Assembly: GCA_032358165.1 (NCBI GenBank) | Contig: JAALGY010000017.1 | Span: 620,001 to 684,000 of the forward strand | Origin: Diplosphaera chodatii | Lineage: Eukaryota > Chlorophyta > Trebouxiophyceae > Prasiolales > Stichococcaceae | Direction of reading: 5' to 3' | DNA: 64,000 nucleotides | Shown here: positions 47,893 to 60,384 of the stretch, in pieces | Position numbering within the stretch: position 1 is the first letter of the stretch | How the letters are laid out: each line of letters begins with the position of its first letter | Translations under genes and position numbers: made by a program | Notes under the pieces: model-generated | What the model was told of the DNA's origin: nothing | The model's database searches: none | Seen by the model: the letters and a program-made list of their open reading frames with translations, nothing else

Positions 47893-50827
47893 TCATGTCC
47901 TGCACCAGCCCACCTGCAGAGCTGCAGTCGGAAACAGCAGCCGCTGCCACCAGGGCTCCGCGCCGGCGGCTGCTTGTGCCGGCGGGTGCGGCGCCGGCTG
48001 CAGATCGAAGCGCAGCAGCACAGTGGCGGCGAACAGCGCAATCTCCATCTCCGCAAAGGCACGCCCTGGGCACCTGCACCGCCAGGAGCCCAGAACTCTG
48101 GTGCATACCGCATTGCACACTATGGCAACATGCGTGAAGATGCACTCCCAGTTTGCTCGAACGCGCGTTGCAGCAGTTGCTTAACATGGCCCACAGTGGT
48201 CACAGCTGGGGATGTGAATCAGCACGACCCACAGGAGCCCAGCCGCGCATTTTGGCAGCATCCCTACGATCTCAGTGTACGGTCAGGAGGCAGCAGTGCG
48301 CCACTTGCCTGAAGCGGCCGCCGCCAAAGCCCATGCCAGTCTGCGACACCCCGGGGATGGCTCCCAGCTCGTCCGCTGCATCGCCCGGACTGTCAGCAGG
48401 GTCGCCTAAGATGGCGGGGCCGCCTGCTGATGCGCCGCCGTCAGCGGTGCTGTCACCATGCTGCGGTGTGCCGACGCTGGACTCGCCCGCTGGAGCTCTG
48501 CGCTGCTTCCCAGATGCAAATGCAGCCAGCCGGGCACGCAGGCCAGAGGGCTGTGCTGCCTGTGATGCTGCCTGCATGTCTTTGCCAGGGCCCGCCGCTG
48601 AGGTGGCCGCATATCGCTGCGGCCTGCATGCAACGGATGCCAGCCGTCAACTGTGTTTGCCGATGGCAGCACTGTCTGTTCCCATTGTTCACTTCGCAGA
48701 CAACAGAGCTCAAACCGTCGAGCAGGGGTCTGAGGAGGGCTGACACGCCTGAAGGCGCCCGGGGCGTCTGGGAAGATGCGCGCGTCCCGGTGGCACAGGA
48801 ACGGGCAGATGGCCAAGATCGTGCCGCGCCGCACTTTCGTGACGCGCCCCGCCTCCGCCGGCAGCACCAGGTCCTTGGCGGCCACCCTGCAGCACAGCAG
48901 AACTAGCTCAATCGGGGAATGTGGCACGCTGGTTGGTCCCTTTCGCTACCAAGGTCATCAGGAAGGGGCTGCCAAAGGGAGGCAACGGCAGGATACAGGG
49001 CGTGTACGGGTCATGAGCTGCCATGCACCTGATGTTGATGCTGGGGCTGAACAGCCGGATGGCCTCGTCCACTGCAAGGCGCATGCTGCTGCGTGCATCC
49101 AGCGCCATCTGCACAAATGTCAGAGGTCATTCTCAGCAGCAGGCACTGAGGCTGCAGCTAATGTTGAGTGGCTATGTTGGACATCAGCTGCTGCCGCACG
49201 ACCCGCGCTGACCCATGCCACCAGGATGCTGGGCCACACCTGCACTGCCTGCTGCTCGGGCGATGTCGCCTTGCCGACCCCAGCAGCCTCTCGCCGAATG
49301 TCGGCCACCAGCGGGCGGCTGGACGGCAGCGACAGCAGCGCCAGCGTCCAGAAGGTGGCCGGCACCGAGTTGGCCTGCACAACCAGCGCCACACATTGTG
49401 AGCCACCCTCCGTTCCATGGCCTGTGCTGTGAGCATAAACGAGTCGGTCGTACGCCCCCGTAGTCGACCTGATTGTGTGCAAACAGCATTGCAAAGCATC
49501 TTACGGCATTTGCCAAGGCTTGAGCGTACATCACACAGGGTTCAGTTGCAGTCACACCATGGACGCCCACAGCACGGCCAGCAGTATGTGGGGCGCCTCG
49601 GAGGCGCTGACGTCGCACTCCGCCAGCAGCTCCCCCACGATGGTGCCGGCAAAATGACCGGCTGCCATCGACTGCCTGCACACATGGCATGCCTGCCATA
49701 GTTATGCAGTGCACCATACTCATGCCTGCTTGCTGACATCCATGCTGGTGCAACTGCAACGATGCTCCATGATATCCGAGGCAAGACGCTCTCGTCATGT
49801 TGCCGGTCTCACCTGAAGGCTGTGAGCAGGAAGCTGCGGGCGCGGCAGAACCGCCGCTGAAGCATGTGCGGCACGGGGCTCGCGGCCAGCTCAAAGGTCT
49901 CCTCAAAGGTGTAGAAGGCGCCACGCAGCGCTGCGCTGCCGTGCGCCGTGACGAACGCCTGCCCATACAGCAGCCGCGCCACAACGGGAAACACTGTCGC
50001 CTTCACCGCCTCCAGCAGATCCACCTGCAACAGCCCGATGCACCGCCACGATGACGACAGCAGCCCATCCTAGTCACCCTGCTGCTGCCAGCTGGTGCCT
50101 TCACGCACACAGCATGCCGCTGGTGATGGTGCTCGCAGTCGGGCTGATGCTCAGTTGCTCATGCGTCGTAAAGTGTCATAGGTCTATGTGCCGACTGTCT
50201 ATGTCTCACCGCACCTGCTTGCCATGCTGCCAGCTGTCATGCAGTGCGAGCTGCAGCTCTGCCGTCAGTGCGGCGGCATGGGCCGGCACGGTGGAGCCCG
50301 TCAGCAGGTTGCGCAGGCCGCGCCACAGGCGCTGGTGCCGCGGGAAGAAGTCCTCGTTCGACAGCTGCATGCAGCGCATGTGTCAGGGTGCATGCATGAG
50401 GGTGATCTGCAAACCCATTGCGAGTTCGGCATGGCCAAGGTGCATTGCAGTCAACGTGCAGCTACGGCCCCTTGTAAACGACAGCAGCCAGCATGGCATG
50501 CATCCAGTGGGGATGATTTGAGGGATATTCTGAGAGGGAACCTACCTGAAAGACGCGCTGCGTGAAGTGTTCAACAGCGGCACGGAAGTCCACCTCATCG
50601 ACGGGCGCAGTGAAGAACTGCCGCACGGCCGCCGGATCAAACAGGAACACCAGCCGCGGCGGCAGGGCGCCGATGCTGAAGGTGTCGCCAAAGCGCGCAT
50701 GATTCTGTGCTAGGAATGCGGCACCGCCAATGCCGAGTTGCAGGACCTGGAGAAGCAACCTCGCCAATGCACAAGCTACGATAGTTGCAACAACACATGC
50801 TGCAGTTGTTGCGTAGCTGAGTACCAT
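47893..50827 (-). CDS. cytochrome P450, CYP7-clan-like
   Basis: Membrane-anchored haem mono-oxygenase. Nine minus-strand exons: 50827-50546, 50364-50215, 50024-49813, 49675-49558, 49374-49213, 49108-49029, 48886-48749, 48623-48309, 48073-47893; in-phase, 545 residues. The N-terminal membrane anchor spans about residues 4-38. The ExxR pair is E323/R326 (DEAIRLFSPS), then the PERF-like FRPQRY, then the haem loop FGGGRFRCPGRAFAEMEIAL with ligand Cys487. The I-helix reads ANSVPATFW instead of the usual (A/G)Gx(D/E)T; that pattern is typical of CYP7/CYP8/CYP39 sterol hydroxylases and prostacyclin synthase. Two introns use GC donors (after exons 7 and 8). Exon 8 carries a long low-complexity Ala/Gly/Ser insert before the haem loop. 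The substrate is unknown. Confidence 0.9.
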
Positions 50828-51263
50828 CACAAGGACCAGTTCAAGCCGGTGTAGCGGTCACAGTCTGGCAATCGGTCATGTAGCTTGGTCACTTTCCGAT
50901 TGACGCCGGCCAGTAACAAGATCGTTCACCTATCTAAGGATGAGACCTGATTGCTGAGGCAGGTTGTAGCTGAATGTCGAGAGCTCAAAGGCTTTGCCTT
51001 AGGATTAGGATCGGTTTGTGAGTAACTTGCATGTGCGAATAGGTGTTTGAATCACGAACCACGGGAGGTCAATTGTACATGTTGCTGCCACTCGGAAGGT
51101 GCAGAGACTGCATCACAGCCTTCCATTCTCTGACTTCTCTGCGCACCCCTCCAACCAGTGGCCTTCCGGGTGCGCCGCTGCCACTCGACTATGTGATTGC
51201 CCAGATATAATACACTAGGCATATGTAGGGGACAATCGTGCGCATCGCAAAAAACATCTGCGG
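50828..51263. other. intergenic, upstream of P450
   Basis: The P450 promoter is expected here. No coding exon recognised. Confidence 0.4.
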
Positions 51264-51268
51264 TTACA
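51264..51268 (-). promoter_or_regulatory. TGTAA poly(A) signal, membrane-protein remnant
   Basis: Minus-strand TGTAA, 51 bases past the TGA at 51319. Confidence 0.4.
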
Positions 51269-51318
51269 ACGAATCGAAGAATAAGCGACACTTCACCGAG
51301 CAGACAGCATCGCATCAT

Positions 51319-51720
51319 TCATATGAAAAGCAAGCGCAGAGGAATGTCATGGGCAAAAGGGCGCACTTTGGCATCCTCGCCCTCGATGCTCTTGTAAATC
51401 GCCAGCAGTGGAACATATACCGCAATCAGGGTGAGTCGCCAGTTCACTGTCAGCAAGGTGGCTATCTGCTCCTGCACTGGCGAAAACGCTCTTTTGCGTG
51501 ATGACACCAATGATGAGCAGCATGTTGAACATGACCTTGCACGTGCCCATGACCACTGTCCTGCACCCTTCAACATGCGTGCAGCATCAGAGTTCAAAAT
51601 GCACAAAGGCTATGCTGATGGCTTGCACCAGACTCTTGGGCACTTCTGGCACCGGGATGCAGACCATGTTCTGCCGTATGACGAGAGTTGCCCTGCAGGC
51701 ATCGATGCTTGTGATGGCGG
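51319..51720 (-). pseudogene. membrane-protein gene end or remnant
   Basis: Three hydrophobic segments follow one another on the minus strand in different frames: RQNMVCIPVPEVPKSLVQAI (about 51690-51600), KVMFNMLLIIGVITQKSVFA (about 51540-51480), and an exon 51471-51319 with acceptor gtgcag, coding TVNWRLTLIAVYVPLLAIYK and ending at TGA. The gap between the second and third segments is too short for an intron of the size seen here (about 37-64 bases), so either the gene is frame-broken or I mis-joined it. A TGTAA signal follows the stop at the right distance. The pattern of short amphipathic segments resembles the C-terminal membrane region of large algal proteins, but no family could be assigned. 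No start was found. Confidence 0.3.
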
Positions 51721-52293
51721 CTGAGGGGTTTCATAGAGCAGTTCATGATATCGTGGGCGACAAGCGAATGGCCACGCCAGAACAGGGGTGGACACATGCA
51801 CACCGGCACCGCCGCCGCTGGTGCACTGGAGTGAAGCCCGTCAGCGGGACGCGGGGCGGCGCAGGCCGCAGCAGCCTGCTTGTGCCACCGTAGCCCACTC
51901 TGCTCGCGTGGGCTGCATTGCTGGTGGGGCAGTGTCGCGACTGCATCATTGATGGCCCATGCCGCAGGTGTTTTGCAGGCTGCGATGGCACGGCCCCAAC
52001 ACGAATCGACTCACGTGTATACAGCGTGGACCTCCCGACGGCGACATCAGGCACTTCGTGACTTTTTGAGTGATGCCTGGCGGTCCACCTTGAAAAGGAC
52101 GACCTGGGACTCGCGGGCTGTCAAGCTATGGGACTACCAGATTTGGAGTCACGATGCCCAACGTGGCGTTCCCCATTTGCATCCCAGCTCTGCGGCCCCA
52201 CAGCCTCGTGCTGGTATGTTCGCCTAGCAAATGGGTAGGCTGTTCATGCTCCCATGTTACTTGCGGACTCAACCCGTATTCATCACTCTGTCG
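51721..52293. other. intergenic, no clear gene
   Basis: A plus-strand frame over 51880-52227 is open but looks non-coding. Upstream exons of the remnant at 51319 could lie here. Confidence 0.35.
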
Positions 52294-52298
52294 TTACA
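52294..52298 (-). promoter_or_regulatory. TGTAA poly(A) signal, eEF3
   Basis: Minus-strand TGTAA about 265 bases past the TAG at 52561. Confidence 0.5.
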
Positions 52299-52560
52299 AG
52301 CAATATCACCACCGTGCGTGTGACTGAGGCCCTAAACCTGCGGCGTTGACCAGAAAACCAATGCAACATGTGACGCCTACAAATTGCCAGACAGTTCAAC
52401 AAATGTGATGGCGATCTCTGGACTACTGTTCTCTGCTCGGTTGCTGACAGCCATATTGTTCACCCCTGAAAACCACCTGCAACTAGCGCGCTGCTGTCTC
52501 TGACATTGCTGCTCTGCCAGCACCGCATGCTTAGGAGCTGCAGCCCGGCTGCGCTGCGCT

Positions 52561-55500
52561 CTACTTCACGCCGATGTTCTGCCACGTGGCGCCATTGGCA
52601 CTGATGAGGCTGCCGCCCTGCGACAGTATGCAGCACAGTCAGCCTCTCAGGTCGCACATGACGAACAACTCTTTGCCGCAGTCCTCAGGCCCGCTGACAT
52701 ACATACAGCTGACAAGCACGCGGAAATGGAGCACGTGAGCATAGCTGCCTGCTGATCAGGCCTAGCATGAAAATCACAGCTGACCTTCTTGGCAAACTTC
52801 TTGCGGCGCTCCTCCTCCTTCTTGGCCTTCTTGTCCGCCAGCCGCGCTTCCCGCTCCGCCTTTTGCTGCATTCCCAACAGCATACCCAGCTTCAGTTCAC
52901 AGCCCAAGGGAGCTCGAAGAGCTCGAACCACGGGCTATCCTCAGCATGCCTGCCTTGAGCACGGCTGGGAACGCACAGTGGGTGCTGGTTGCACGCCACA
53001 ACAACTGACGCAACTGACCTTTGCCTTCTCCTTCAGCGCCTCTGCCAGCTTCTCCTGCATCTCCTCTGACACCTGCGCGCAACAAAACGTCCTCAGTACC
53101 CGAATCCGTCGCAGAGCTCTCCACACCGTTCAAGCAAAGCCTGACGGCATCGAGCCCAGAAGCAGGGGGACGAAGCAGCAGTAGAGAGCCGGAGGCAGGA
53201 AGCAGAGTGCTGGGAGCGGACCTGCTCGCCGGCGCCCTCGATGCGCACGCCCTTCAGCAGCGCCGTCGCGGTGCCGTCCTTCACCACCCACGTCTCCGCG
53301 CACAGCTCGCTGGTGAACTCTGCAGCAGCACAGCACAATGATGGCTCTGCAACGAGCTCGCAAAAGAAGTTTTCGTTCGTTCAACAGGCTGGCAGTGAAA
53401 GTGGCACGCCTTGTGTACTGCGCACATCTTTTACACCAACATGCGGGGCTCAGCATGGCTGCGAGTTCCAACATTCAGGCCAGCATGCGCACCGTTGTTA
53501 TGGGAGATCATGACGACGCCGCCCTCGAAAACCTTGATGGAGTCGGCCAACGCGCCCAGGGAGTCGCGGTCCAGATAGTTGGTCGGCTCATCCTGAGTGT
53601 AAATATGATGCTGAGTGTAAATATGATGGAGTGTCACAGCGCTGCTCATGGCAGCTCCAGAACCGGTGCAATGGTGGCGTGACTTCACAGCTGCATCAAC
53701 ACCTGCAGCCAAACAACGAGGGAAGGTACAACTGCCAGGCGGGGGGAAGGAACGCACCAGCACGAGCAGGTGAGGGCAGTTCCACATGGCAGCAGCCAGC
53801 ACCACCTTCACCTTCTGCCCACCTGCACAGGGTTGCATGCGGACTGCTGTCAATGTATATGTTGTTTGTTGCTGTCGTAGGCAGGTGCAGATGGACACGG
53901 TGAGCAGGCTACAGGATGCAGTGGCATGAGGGGCAGAAATAAGTGGCGCACCCGACAGGCCGCGCATGCGGGAGTGGGTGGAGAACTCGGCGTCCAGCCC
54001 GAAGTCGGCCAGGTGCTGCTGGATGTGGTCGGAGTCGAGGGGCTTGGACCCCAGGCCCAGCAGCCCCTGCCGCGCCGCCTCCTTCATGTCCAGCTCGTTG
54101 ATGAGCTTGGAGAAGCCGTACTCCGTCAGCCTGGGGCGCGGAATTGAATGCAAATTGCAGACTGAGGTACAGGTTGCAGGTGTCAAGGGTGTTGGATCAG
54201 TAGGTAGAGGACTGCTCTGCGACAGAGCTGCTGTGCATGTGGGGTAGGTATGCTTGCATGCAAGGCACCAGGGTCAGAGCACCGCAAGCACAGCCGCAAG
54301 GAGCATGCTGAGCAAGCCAGCCACACAGACAGCGCAGGGTGCTGTGCATGCTCGACTTGCAGGTTGGGGATGCTCGATGGTTCTTTGAATCAGCGGAGTG
54401 GAGCAGGAGAAGCAGGAAGTAGGGTGGACGCACTGCTCGCGGGTGATCCAGCTGTTCTTGGAGTCCCGCAGCCCATACCACTTGACCTCGTACTCGTACG
54501 TCTTCTTGGACTTGCGCCGCGAGTTGAGGAGCTCCAGCCGCCGCGACTGCCCGTCGTGGGTGAAGTACCGCTCCAGGTGCTGCTTCTCCTCCTCCGACAG
54601 CTGCAGGAAGCAGCAAGCGCAAGGTGTCGAGCATTTGCAGAGAGCAGTCGGGCAACCTCAGCACATGTGACTCTTGTCTGCGCCAGCGCTGCCACACTAC
54701 CTGATGTGCACCCTTAGAACAACGGTCACACTCATGAAAGATCTGAGAAGTACAGACAGCATAGTCAGTGCTGGCCTGAGCCGGGTGCACACCTTACGGT
54801 CGACCTTGTCGAGGCCCTCCCGGTCCTCGCCGATCTCGTACCGCCACCTGATGTACTCCAGCGCCGACCAGTCGAGGTGCTGCAGGGTGAGAGCACCCAT
54901 TCAGCATCGCTGCCTTGGCATTCGAACGCTCTTGTAGTAATAAGCGGGACATGCAACAGATATCACATGGCGCCTCCATCTATGGACAGCCTCCAGACCA
55001 CCCAAGAGGACGCTCAACCTCAATCGGCATATGAAACCCAGAGGCCAGCCCCTGGAGTCAGAGCAGCCCAAAAGCCATGTGCACCTTCTCCAAATGATGG
55101 AAGGCGTGCTGCGCGACGTAGGCCAGCCGCGTGTTGGGGTGCTTCCACACCGCGCCCTCCTGCGGCTGCATCTCCCCCGTCAGCAGCTTGATCAGCGTCG
55201 ATTTGCCCGCCCCATTCGCCTGCAGACGGCCAGGAGCACACAGCTCAGCTTGCAGCTTTACCATCACCGCAGCCTGTGGACGGTAGCTCGAGCATTACTG
55301 TTCTGCAGCATTCACCAGCAAGACAGCACCAGGGCCAAAATGCAAATGGCTCAGATTGTTATGGCTGCGAGAGCCATGGCTCTAGAGAGGTTCGAACTGG
55401 CACTCTGACTCACCCCGAGCACGGCCACCCGGGAGTTGAGGTTGCACCGCACGTTGACGTCTTTCAGCACCTGCCGATCTGTGCCCGGGTACGTGAAGCC

Positions 55501-58500
55501 CACGCCCGTCATGCGCAGCACCGCTGCCTGCCAGACAGAGAGTCAAACAACATCAATATGGAAGCATGAGCTGCTGCTCTGAAGGTGTTAGGACCTAATG
55601 GCCGCCGGGAGTGCAAAGACCTCGATTTTAAGAAGGCGCAGTGCATGTGCATGCAACAATAAGCACGGGGTCTGAAGCTGCCGCTTTGTGTTGCCTGCAA
55701 TACTGAGGACAGGAATCCAGTGGATTCAGTCAAGGGTGCGGTGTAAAAAAACTTCAGCATGCAGAGAGCACCTCGCGGCCCTTGATGCCGTCCAGGAAGC
55801 CGGGCTTGGGCAGGATGAACTTGAGGCTGGCGGAGCCCAGCTCGTAGTACGCCTTTGCCTCCGGCCGGATCTTGACAAACTCCGACAGGTTGCCCTGCAC
55901 CAGGGCGTGACCAGAACCTCACACACAGTGCGCAGCATGGGCCACAGTCATGTGCCGACAGGCAGCATGCTTCAATGCAAGACAGAGGGTGTCGGCCTCG
56001 CGCTTGCAGCGCAAACTGTTTCGCCAAGGGTATGCGGGATGAGCAGGCGCGGCTGGCACCTTGTAGTGCTTGAGCTTCTTGTCCTTTTCGTAATGGACGA
56101 TGTCGGTGCACACCGCATCCAGGAAGCCCGAGTCGTGGGACACCACCACCGAGGTGACATCCGCCAAGCTCACCAGGTAGTCCTGCAGACGCAGCTAGGA
56201 GTTTGTACAGCGCCATGTCTCCCCATCAACACGCAGGCACGGGACTCTGCCGCATGTCAGCTGCCAAGGAAGTTGGCTGCTGTTCTCGCAAGTTTTGACA
56301 GCTCGGGAGCAGGCGCACCTGCAGCCACTTCACGTTGGTGACGTCCAGGTGATTGGTGGGCTCGTCCAGCAGCATGATGTCGGCCTTCATCAGCATCGCA
56401 CGCGCTGCATGGGGAGGTGCATTCGTTGTGCATGCGGCCAGGCGTTACACTCAGATCAGAAGATGATGCTGTGGGCTCAACTGCACTCGTCAAGCAGTAC
56501 AGGATGGCTGAGTGTCGTCCGCCGGTAATGTGCTACTGTGTGCGGCGCTCACCCAGCGCCAGCTTCATCTTCCACCCGCCGGACAGGGAGGCGATGGCGG
56601 CGTTGCGCATCGCGCCGGCAAAGCCCACCGACTCCAGCACCCGCTCCACCTCGGACCGCTGGATGCCCATACCTGTATTCAAATGTGGTGTTGGTGGCGA
56701 ACGAGGGGTAGCATGTGGCTTGCCAACCCATTGCACAGGGTGTGCCCTCGAAAGTCGTCACAGCCCACACATGGCAGTGCAGCATTCAACCTTGCCACAT
56801 GCTAGCTTGGTGCTATCCTGGTCCAGAGCAGAAGCAGTGCTGCGGGCACCTGCGAGCATGGGGTCGTGCACGACGAAGTCCACCACTTCTGAGGACGCCT
56901 CGGAAGCGTCGATGTCGTGCTCCACGTACACGGTGCGCAGCACCTCCTTGGGCGGGAAGCCGTCCAGCTTGCCGCTCGCGATGCTGCGCATGAGCGTCGA
57001 CTGCACGCATGGCCACAACCCCGTGAGCTGACCAGGGAAGCAGACCAGTACAACGCGGACACCCCTTCGCCTGAGCTGGCCAATGCGCACCATGCAGAGA
57101 TGCAGGCAGGTGGTGCACCCATCTACGGACGGGTTCAAATCATCGGAGCAGGAGCAAATCATGAAACAGTAAGGCAGCAATCACCTTGCCAGCGCCGTTG
57201 TGGCCGCACAGCCCGTACCGCCGCCCGCGCTTCAGGTGCAGCCGCGCCTTGTTCAGCAGGATCTTGCCGCCTGCACGCCATATTGATGCCAAGGGTTGAT
57301 CTGATGCAGCACACCATGACCCTGTGTGCCGACACCTGCAAACCAGGCTCGCGCTTGCAGGAGGTTCATCCAGCGTCAAGCGGTCTGGCAGGCTGCGCAC
57401 CGTAGGCGAGGCTGAACTCGCAGTTGCACAGGTCCTGCCCCTCCTCGTCGTCCGACGACGAGTCCGACCGCTCGGTGCTGTCCAGCCTGGCCAGCAGCGC
57501 GGCGGCGGCCGACTTGGCCGCCGGCCGCGGCAGCACGCCCTCCAAGTATGGCCTCGAACACTGCGAACCAGATGGACCAGTGTCAGGCATCATGATTCGG
57601 CTGTGTTCTCGCAGGTCTGTGGCCTGTCTGCTGCTACTAGCTATGCTTGATGAGTCAGCTGTGATCAAATGGAACTACCGGCACATGTCTCAGCCTGACC
57701 AAAGCGACACTGGCAAGCACTTGGATGCAGGGTGCAAGGTTCAAGCAGGACTTGGCACCTGGTCCCACGCGTCTGCCTCGAAGCTGCCTGCCGCTGCCAT
57801 GGGCGCAATCAGCGCCGCTATGTGCTCCAGGACCGGTTCAGCTGCCGCCGGCGCTGCCGTGCCGCTACTATGCTCTATCACCTGAAGGGGGCGCACTTGC
57901 TGTCAGAACCACCCTTGTCAGTGCTGCCACCCTGCTGTACCCCGTAACTATGTGTCTTATCCTGCCAACTGTGTGCAGACATTGTCTGGTTGACAGCCAT
58001 GGGTGGAGGATGATGAGTCCGAATCATGTCAGTGAACGCTGGGTCTGTAGACAGGGGACGACACGGTGCAGAGCTTTCCTTGACCCATGGCTGTCAATCA
58101 GACACGGTCGGAGACAGACAGACAGACAGTAGGAGATGCAGCGCAGAGTGCGGCGCACCTCGTGCAGCACCCGCAGCACCGCCTGCTCGTTGACGGCGCG
58201 CCGCGGCGACATCGGCTGCTTCGCCTGCGCCTGGGCGTGCAGCTTGTCCAGCGCCTCGTGCGCGGTGGCCACCACCGACCGCACCTGTGCACCGCAAACC
58301 TCCAAGTTGAGACGCCAAAACCTCTAAGTTGAGACGCCAGGGCAGCTACGAGTACACGATGAGGATGCCATCACTGAGCGCCGCTCCGGCAGTGCTGCTC
58401 CGAGGGCTACCAAGCGAGCTGGCAGAGTGTGCGGCACAGTGCTGTCTGCCCGTCAGGCGGCTTCAGCCCCACCTCGGGGTCGGACACGCTCTGCGAGGCG

Positions 58501-60384
58501 GTGTCCAGCACAGGCAGCAGCCGCGGCAGGAACACCTCCGCGTCCTCCGGGTTGTACACCACCTGCTCATTGCAATGCAAGCCTCAAGGGGTGCAAGCAC
58601 AGCACAATGCGCTGCCATTACCAACGTGCCAGGCCCCGAGCTGACCGTCAGCACTGTGTGCATTGACAGTAGTGAGCAAGGCTGAGGGTGACGTGTCGTC
58701 ATGCGCAGCACCTTGACCATGTTGTCGATGATGACGGCGGTCTTCCGCACCACGGCCGCCTTTTCCCGCAGCCCCTTGACCAGCAGCGGCACCAGGATGG
58801 AGAGACAGGGCGACTCCACCGCCTGTGGGGAGTGACGCAGGGACCTGACCGATGATGAGCCAGCCTGCGATCATGCTGGCGCCAAGAGCAGTACTTGTCG
58901 GCCAGCAGGTAGGCAACCACCTTGCCGTTGAAGAAGCCATTGAAGAACGCGCAGGCCGACCTCACCAAACATCAGCAAACCCGAATGTGACGCACCTGCA
59001 CGAAGGTGATGGCGCCCAGCTTGTGGATGCCCTCCGCCACCTCCGCAGGGTTGCCCATGCAGCTGATGAGCGCGGGCACAAAGGGCTCCACGTCGCGGTT
59101 GCCCACCACCGAGCAGCACGCCGTCATCGCGTCCACTGCCGCGTTCTGCAGCGCGCAAACAGTGGGGCATTGCACGCTTCAACCACGATACCGTTGCAAT
59201 ACATGAGACGAGCAGACTGCCTGAAGATCGAGTCCTCTCCTACTGTTGAACGACATAGGTTGAATAGGTGTGTATGCATATGTCTTGCAGAGCCCCTCAT
59301 GCACAGCATTGCAACTCGGCGTTTCGGCGTCTCACCTTCACTTGCAGCTTGGCGTCGCACAGGCAGCCGGACAGCGCTGGCACGATAGCGGGCAGCTCTG
59401 CTGCCAGCTGTGCGGGCGCGGCTTTCGCCAGCAGCGCCAGCATCCGCAGCGCGCCTGCTTTGATCTGCATTGGAGTGCACACCAGGGTACAGCACTGCCG
59501 AAAGGGCAGGTCACGATGCCAGGCAACGCAGTCGACAGGCAGTGATATGATTGGTGTGTCAATGTACAACCACTGTCGGCACCAGTTCCACACCTGCCAG
59601 TTCCTGCGGCCGTCAAAGCAGGAGAACAGGTGCGGCAGGACGAGCTGCGTGGTGTACGGGCACAGCATCTCGATGAATGCCTGCCCCGCCTGCTCCGCAG
59701 CCTTCCGCACCCCGGGCGCCTGCATGAGCGGTATGCACATTTGCACAAGAGATGCAAGGGGACGGTATCTGCTGTACCCTCCAGCAGCGCAGGTATGCCG
59801 ACACATGAGACTGATGGCGCTGCAGTGATGATGGCAAACTAAGGTGTGCAAGCTGAGCACTAAGCACAGCATGCTTGAGGGCACCTTGTCTGCGTAGTGG
59901 GACAGCAGCGTGTCCAGCAGCGGCAGCAGGAAGGGCTCCGCGGGGGACCCCACATCGTTGCACACTGCCGTGAAGGCGAGCATCGCGCCCTCGCGGACCA
60001 GCGGCGCCGTGGTGTCCGCCCAGGCCGTCGCGATGCGTTCCAGCAGCCCAGAGCTCTGCAAAGCAAAGCAACAGGGCGGCATCATGCAGGGGCTGCTCTG
60101 CACCTCACGTGCTATCGTATTATGAGGAACGGCAGCATCCACCAGATGACCATGGTGGATGTGCGCCTGTGTGTTTGCGGACAGCCAGCGTGCACAATTG
60201 CAAACCGTCGGCTCACCTTCAGCGCTACAATGCCTGCAGCATTGACGGCGCGAGCGCAGTCGGCCGCAGCCTTCCGCGCCTCAGCGTCTGTTTGTGCTGT
60301 CACCGTCAGCTTGTGCCAGGCCTCCGCCACCACGGGCGTCATCGTGCCCACTGCCGCAGCGGAGGGTGGCACGGCCAGCGTCAT
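52561..60384 (-). CDS. eEF3: translation elongation factor 3 (ABCF-type ATPase)
   Basis: Ribosome-bound ATPase that ejects the E-site tRNA during elongation. Twenty-six minus-strand exons join in phase to 1,018 residues (yeast about 1,044): 60384-60217, 60055-59885, 59719-59594, 59464-59336, 59145-58996, 58822-58712, 58562-58473, 58284-58159, 57560-57401, 57270-57185, 57000-56850, 56672-56553, 56404-56319, 56182-56060, 55894-55772, 55527-55414, 55219-55085, 54879-54793, 54600-54434, 54130-53952, 53822-53758, 53592-53493, 53319-53222, 53072-53019, 52865-52785, 52617-52561. N-terminal HEAT repeats come first. ABC1: Walker A GHNGAGKS 433-440, signature LSGGW 519-523, [13 protein letters not shown]2: GANGAGKST about 678-686, LSGGQ 866-870, LDEPTNYLD. 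The chromodomain insert is in exon 19 ([20 protein letters not shown]). A Lys/Glu-rich tail follows. An in-frame TGA upstream supports the ATG at 60384. Confidence 0.95.
53593..53628 (-). repeat. tandem 18-base duplication of a splice acceptor in eEF3
   Basis: Two perfect 18-base units (53593-53610 and 53611-53628) at the 3' end of the intron before exon 22. On the minus strand each ends in acactcag, giving two acceptors 18 bases apart and in frame. Confidence 0.93.

Noticed and set aside
52561..60384. eEF3 as a recent chlorovirus insertion
   Set aside because: The gene has 25 introns and no viral neighbours, so recent viral origin is unlikely.
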